A DNA stretch of 21,002 nucleotides, taken from Chara braunii (lineage: Eukaryota > Streptophyta > Charophyceae > Charales > Characeae). Of the stretch, positions 18,100 to 21,002 are shown in pieces. Under the pieces are notes generated by a model. That model worked only from the letters and a program-made list of their open reading frames with translations. It ran no database searches and was not told the DNA's origin. The stretch covers positions 3,380,167 through 3,401,168 of the forward strand of contig BFEA01000089.1 in assembly GCA_003427395.1 (NCBI GenBank), read 5' to 3'. The first letter of the stretch is position 1, and each line of letters starts with the position of its first letter. Position numbers and translations under genes: made by a program.

Positions 18100-18460
18100 A
18101 AGTTCGAGCGGCCTGGAAGTCACCGCCTAGGAGGCCGGTAGGCCGCTATATCTTGAGGTTGAGCGAGGAGTCCAGCCTCATTCTTCAGTGTGCAAGTTCG
18201 GCGACACGATGTTGGAGCGCTGGCTGGAGGAACGATGGCTACTACAGCGTTGTCGGGAGGAAGAAGCCCTGGAGCTTTCACCTTGGCTATAGTGGAGCTC
18301 TACCGATAGGAGGAGGAGGGAGAAGAGGACCAAGGAGGAGAGTGGCGAGGTACCTACCTGGCTATGGTGGACACCATCTTCATCACCTTGATAGGCGCTG
18401 CATCTGGAAGACCCTTGTTGGGGTAGTGCCGCACCAATGAAGCTCGGGGCAGAGACAGGC

Positions 18461-18636
18461 ATGACGGCCTAATGAGCAATGGCATACTAGCTGCTTTGCG
18501 TTGTCCTTTGCATAGGAAGGCAGCGGCATAGTTGCTTTGGGTTGTCCTTTGGACAGGAGGGTTGAGCCCCCAGTAGTTCGCCATAGCCTCAGCGTACATG
18601 AAGAGGAAGGAGAAGGGTGGTTATGGCTATGGTGGA
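18461..18636. repeat. Segment present only in the 3' LTR, with internal 42-bp repeat
   Basis: Here the 3' LTR has about 175 bases missing in the 5' LTR between CAGAGACAGGC and CTCATGTTGTGCC. Inside, TAG(C/T)TGCTTTG(C/G)GTTGTCCTTTG occurs at 18488 and 18529. The right end repeats GGCTATGGTGGAC, seen earlier in the LTR at 18360, so deletion in the 5' copy between such repeats, or insertion here, are both possible. Confidence 0.75.
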
Positions 18637-18928
18637 CCTCATGTTGTGCCTGCAGTAGAAGAGGGATTAAAACTGTTACATTGATTATGGTTCAACCATT
18701 CAACATTATTATTGTTATTTCTTGTTTGAATAAGAGGGGAGGAGATAAAGAGGACGAGAGTGGTTGGTGAAGAAGAAGAGCATTATCTGTGGTGTATGTT
18801 GGAGTACATTTTTTTCTTCTTCTTCTTTTCCCTCTCTCTCCTCTCAAGTTCATTCATTTCTTTTTGCGATTGGATAACATTGTACTTTCTGGTGAATGTA
18901 TACTTCAAAATTGGTGAGGATCGTAACA

Positions 18929-19150
18929 TATTTTGTTTGTCGTTTTGTAGGTTATTTCAATTTATTTTTTTTCATAATGTCATCACGCAGTAGGTCTTGT
19001 GGCGATTGTAGCGGGGCAAGATGAAAAAAAAAAAGAAAAAAAAATGCACTTTTGCGTTTGGCCGTTCACATGCGCAAGGCCATATGACTGGCCGGTGACA
19101 TTCACGTTGACGACACTGCTTGTGAGGACTTAGTCATTTATGCTATCTGC
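18929..19150. other. Non-coding flank after element 2
   Basis: No coding signal. T-rich at first, then an A run (19023-19045) and mixed sequence with repeated GGCC words near 19060-19105. It precedes the four-copy motif array. Confidence 0.5.
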
Positions 19151-19528
19151 GCATATTTTGACCCCTCGAAGGTAACGAAATGTTGTCAAAAGTTTCTCTC
19201 TTCTCCCTACTCTGTTCTACCAGCACATGTTGACCCCCTAAGGGTAGCGAAGTGCTGGCAAAATTTTCGCATTTTACTTGGTCATTCTTCTTCACGGCAC
19301 ACTTCGACCCTATGGGGTAACAAAATGTTGCCGAAATTTTTGAAAAATCCAAAACTTAGTTTTTTATCCACTCCCCTCCACCTCCTCATTTCTTTATTTC
19401 TTTATTTATGTTTCTGAAAATTTTAATTTGCGGTATTGTAAAACTTAGTGCGCTTCTCTTAGTCTCTCCTTCCTCTTGGCAAATTTTTAACCCCATGGGG
19501 GGTACAAAAATGTTGTCGAAAATTTTTT
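19151..19528. repeat. Four diverged copies of a 45-nt motif with CCCC..GGGG centre
   Basis: Copies at 19151-19195, 19223-19267, 19297-19341 and 19479-19528 follow the pattern GCANAT-TTGACCCC-NNN-GGGTA(A/G)C(G/A)AAATGTTG(T/C)C(A/G)AAATTTT. The first three start 72 and 74 bases apart; the fourth is 182 bases on. A second phrase, AAAACTTAGT followed by C/T-rich sequence, recurs at about 19352 and 19440, so the repeat may have a larger unit with decayed members. The centres are short inverted repeats (ACCCTATGGGGT, ACCCCATGGGG). Confidence 0.8.
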
Positions 19529-19750
19529 AAAAATACATGTTTTTTCTCTCCTCACCTTTTGCTTATCTATTTATTTATTTATATTTATTATATATTTTCT
19601 TTTATTTTTATTTTGAAATTTCACTAATTTTTTTTTTTCCCCCTTCCCTCCATGATTTTTTTTTTTTCTTGATTAGGTCGCCGCTACTCAAGCCTAACTA
19701 CCCAAACTTCGGCTAGGTTTTTTTTCTTAGGATTTTTTCTTAAAGTTTAG
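19529..19750. other. A/T-rich tract ending in pyrimidine runs and AG
   Basis: TTTA/TATT-rich to 19610, then long T runs. The end has two pyrimidine-rich stretches followed by AG (TTTTTTTTCTTAG near 19718-19730 and TTTTTTCTTAAAGTTTAG at 19733-19750), immediately before the open frame that starts at 19751. This is the look of an intron 3' splice site, but T runs are common around here. Confidence 0.4.
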
Positions 19751-21002
19751 GATTCTTTTGAACCCCTCCTTTATCGGCCCCTCCGTTCGGGTACCCTGGA
19801 CCCCAACGAACCATTTCCCCTCGATCGGGTCCGCGCTACCATCTCACGTGCGGCCTGCCAACTCCAGGGCGAGCCGACTTACGACTACCCACTCCACTCA
19901 TGCGGTCCCCTTTCTCTTACTGGTGGATCTCTTTCTCCATACAACACCATACCTCCTTCCCCATCCTTCTCTCCACCTCCCGCTATGTCTACCCCTCTTT
20001 CTCCAAGATACATGAATGAGAGCATACCCGAGGATATCGATGTGGTGCCATCCACCACTCAGGCGCCCGCTCAGGTGGCCGCACAAGAGTCGCCCCTTGG
20101 TGACCCTGAGACCATCCTCGCGGCTTTCCTTGCACCCATGAAAGCGCAACTTGACGCGCTTGCAATTATGCAGAAGCAACTCAATGTGCTCACCTTGAAG
20201 TCCACTTCATCAAGGATTCTCCTCATCGCTCTCCTCAGCGCTCCCACACATTGTTCTCTATCGGTTCGGAGTTCCCAATCCGGTTCCCCACGACTACAGA
20301 CACGGAGACGTAGTGGTTCCTCCTCCCCATTGGGATAGGCCCAACACTCGCCCTCTTCAATGGTGAGTGTCACTGTCGCTCATACCGTTCCATCTGTTGA
20401 GGCACATGCATCGACCCCCGCCACCCCTGCCGCTTCAGCCACTGTCAAAGGTGTTGCCACCCAGATACGGGTATCGGGCCGGGCAACTTCATCTACCCAT
20501 CCCAGTGTTGCTTCCCAACTTTCCATCTTCCCACACCAGTCACAACACTACGGCTTGGAGCCCTCCCTCGTCCTCTTATCCCCTCACTCCCACCTCAGGG
20601 ATCCCTACAATTCGTTACTCCTTCTTCCGCTAGCGTACCCTCTCCGACTCCTCCACCTCTGACCCCACGCACCCAACGACTGGCTACCTTGCAGGCCACC
20701 ATGGCACGGATACAGGCGGAGATATTCACCTTGAGACAACCTCACCCTTCACAAGTTGCTCACACTTCATCTTCCCTCGCCACTCCTTCCACTCTTTCTT
20801 CGGTCTTGCAGGCTCGTGTCCCTCGACCTGTTCCTCCGCCTCTACTTTCCTACCTCGCCACTCTGTCACAAGTGCATGCAACCGTTGCCTCGACCGCTGC
20901 TGGATCTTTTCCCAACGGCTACGACTCATAACCTGCTCTCACTTCCACCCCTACACCGGCCTGAGACCTCGACTTTCACCGCCACAGTGCAGGCCCCTCA
21001 AC
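19751..21002 (+). pseudogene. Decayed Pro/Ser/Thr-rich frame, possibly gag of a third element, cut by the window end
   Basis: The frame is open from 19751 without an early ATG (first strong one at 19985) to TAG 20336-20338, about 195 codons: DPNEPFPLDRVRATISRAAC, LTGGSLSPYNTIPPSPSF, MNESIPEDIDVVPSTTQ, ETILAAFLAPMKAQLDALA, IMQKQLN. The same frame resumes after the stop (SVTVAHTVPSVEAHAST, low-complexity Ser/Thr/Ala). Near 20560 it moves one frame: LTPRTQRLATLQATMARIQ, a predicted helix, then Pro/Ser-rich sequence to TAA 20929-20931. The helix followed by a Pro-rich linker is like gag N-termini of plant retroelements, but no diagnostic motif (knuckle, protease, RT) lies in the window, so a decayed host gene is not excluded. 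Confidence 0.5.

Larger units (their letters stand above)
9561..18928 (+). mobile_element. Element 2: decayed Ty3/gypsy chromovirus with both LTRs in part
   Basis: A 5' LTR remnant, primer-binding site, leader, gag, protease, RT, RNase H, integrase, chromodomain and 3' LTR occur in order on the + strand. The LTR cores (9561-10214 and 18138-18928) match over most of their length and both end in GGATCGTAACA. Gag and pol differ clearly from element 1, so it is another family rather than a second copy. Stops and frameshifts are frequent throughout. The true outer ends are uncertain because the start of the 5' LTR is diverged; a candidate LTR start in the 3' copy is TGTAATGACC at 17430. No target-site duplication could be assigned. 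Confidence 0.9.
17430..18928 (+). repeat. Element 2 3' LTR (core 18138-18928 sure, start at 17430 tentative)
   Basis: The end, GGATCGTAACA at 18928, and everything from 18138 align with the 5' LTR. TGTAATGACCCG at 17430 is a plausible LTR start, after a short purine-rich run (GGAAGGGA), and would give a 1.5-kb LTR. Upstream of 18138 the 5' copy shows only scattered shared words (ACCTGCATGCC, TTCGGG, ACTTACC), so this part is diverged or rearranged. A 15-base phrase (G)GAAAACACTCAAGT recurs at 17693 and 17742. The block 18461-18636 is absent from the 5' copy. Confidence 0.78.

Overview
The window looks like repeat-rich nuclear DNA from a plant-lineage eukaryote. I found no intact gene and no host gene. 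Recognisable coding sequence is almost all decayed Ty3/gypsy LTR-retrotransposon of the chromovirus type (gag, protease, reverse transcriptase, RNase H, integrase, chromodomain), with a primer-binding site of the initiator tRNA-Met kind used by many plant elements. From memory, the gag and pol wording resembles polyproteins predicted in large numbers in charophyte algae such as Chara braunii. That is an impression I cannot test here, and a moss or other streptophyte is not excluded.

Layout. Positions 1-6660 hold element 1 on the + strand, its 5' LTR lying off the left edge: a gag remnant from 92, then protease, RT, RNase H, integrase, chromodomain and a probable 3' LTR at 5757-6660. Its gag carries a clean 1,090-bp internal inversion (673-1762). 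Positions 6661-9560 are non-coding, with A/T-rich tracts, a microsatellite, several short diverged tandem repeats and hairpins. Positions 9561-18928 hold element 2, also + strand and of a different family: a 5' LTR remnant ending at 10214, a tandem duplication that repeats the LTR end and primer-binding site, a long non-coding leader with a hairpin, gag (11712-13490), pol (about 13520-17300) and a 3' LTR ending at 18928. Positions 19151-19528 hold four diverged copies of a roughly 45-nt motif. From 19751 to the right edge there is a decayed Pro/Ser/Thr-rich reading frame, perhaps the start of a third element's gag.

Both elements are dead. They carry many in-frame stops and frameshifts and have lost catalytic residues in integrase and RT. 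The RT lesions differ: element 1 keeps the motif A Asp and loses the first Asp of YxDD, while element 2 shows the reverse. The two LTR copies of element 2 are visibly diverged (by eye about 85-90 % alike, not computed), which points to an old insertion.

The best observation is the gag inversion. Its breakpoints can be placed to the base, because re-inverting 673-1762 makes the gag frame continuous across both junctions. I did not find a convincing new biological system. The other leads are the doubled primer-binding site, the 19151-19528 repeat array, and tRNA-like internal promoter motifs in the element 1 LTR.
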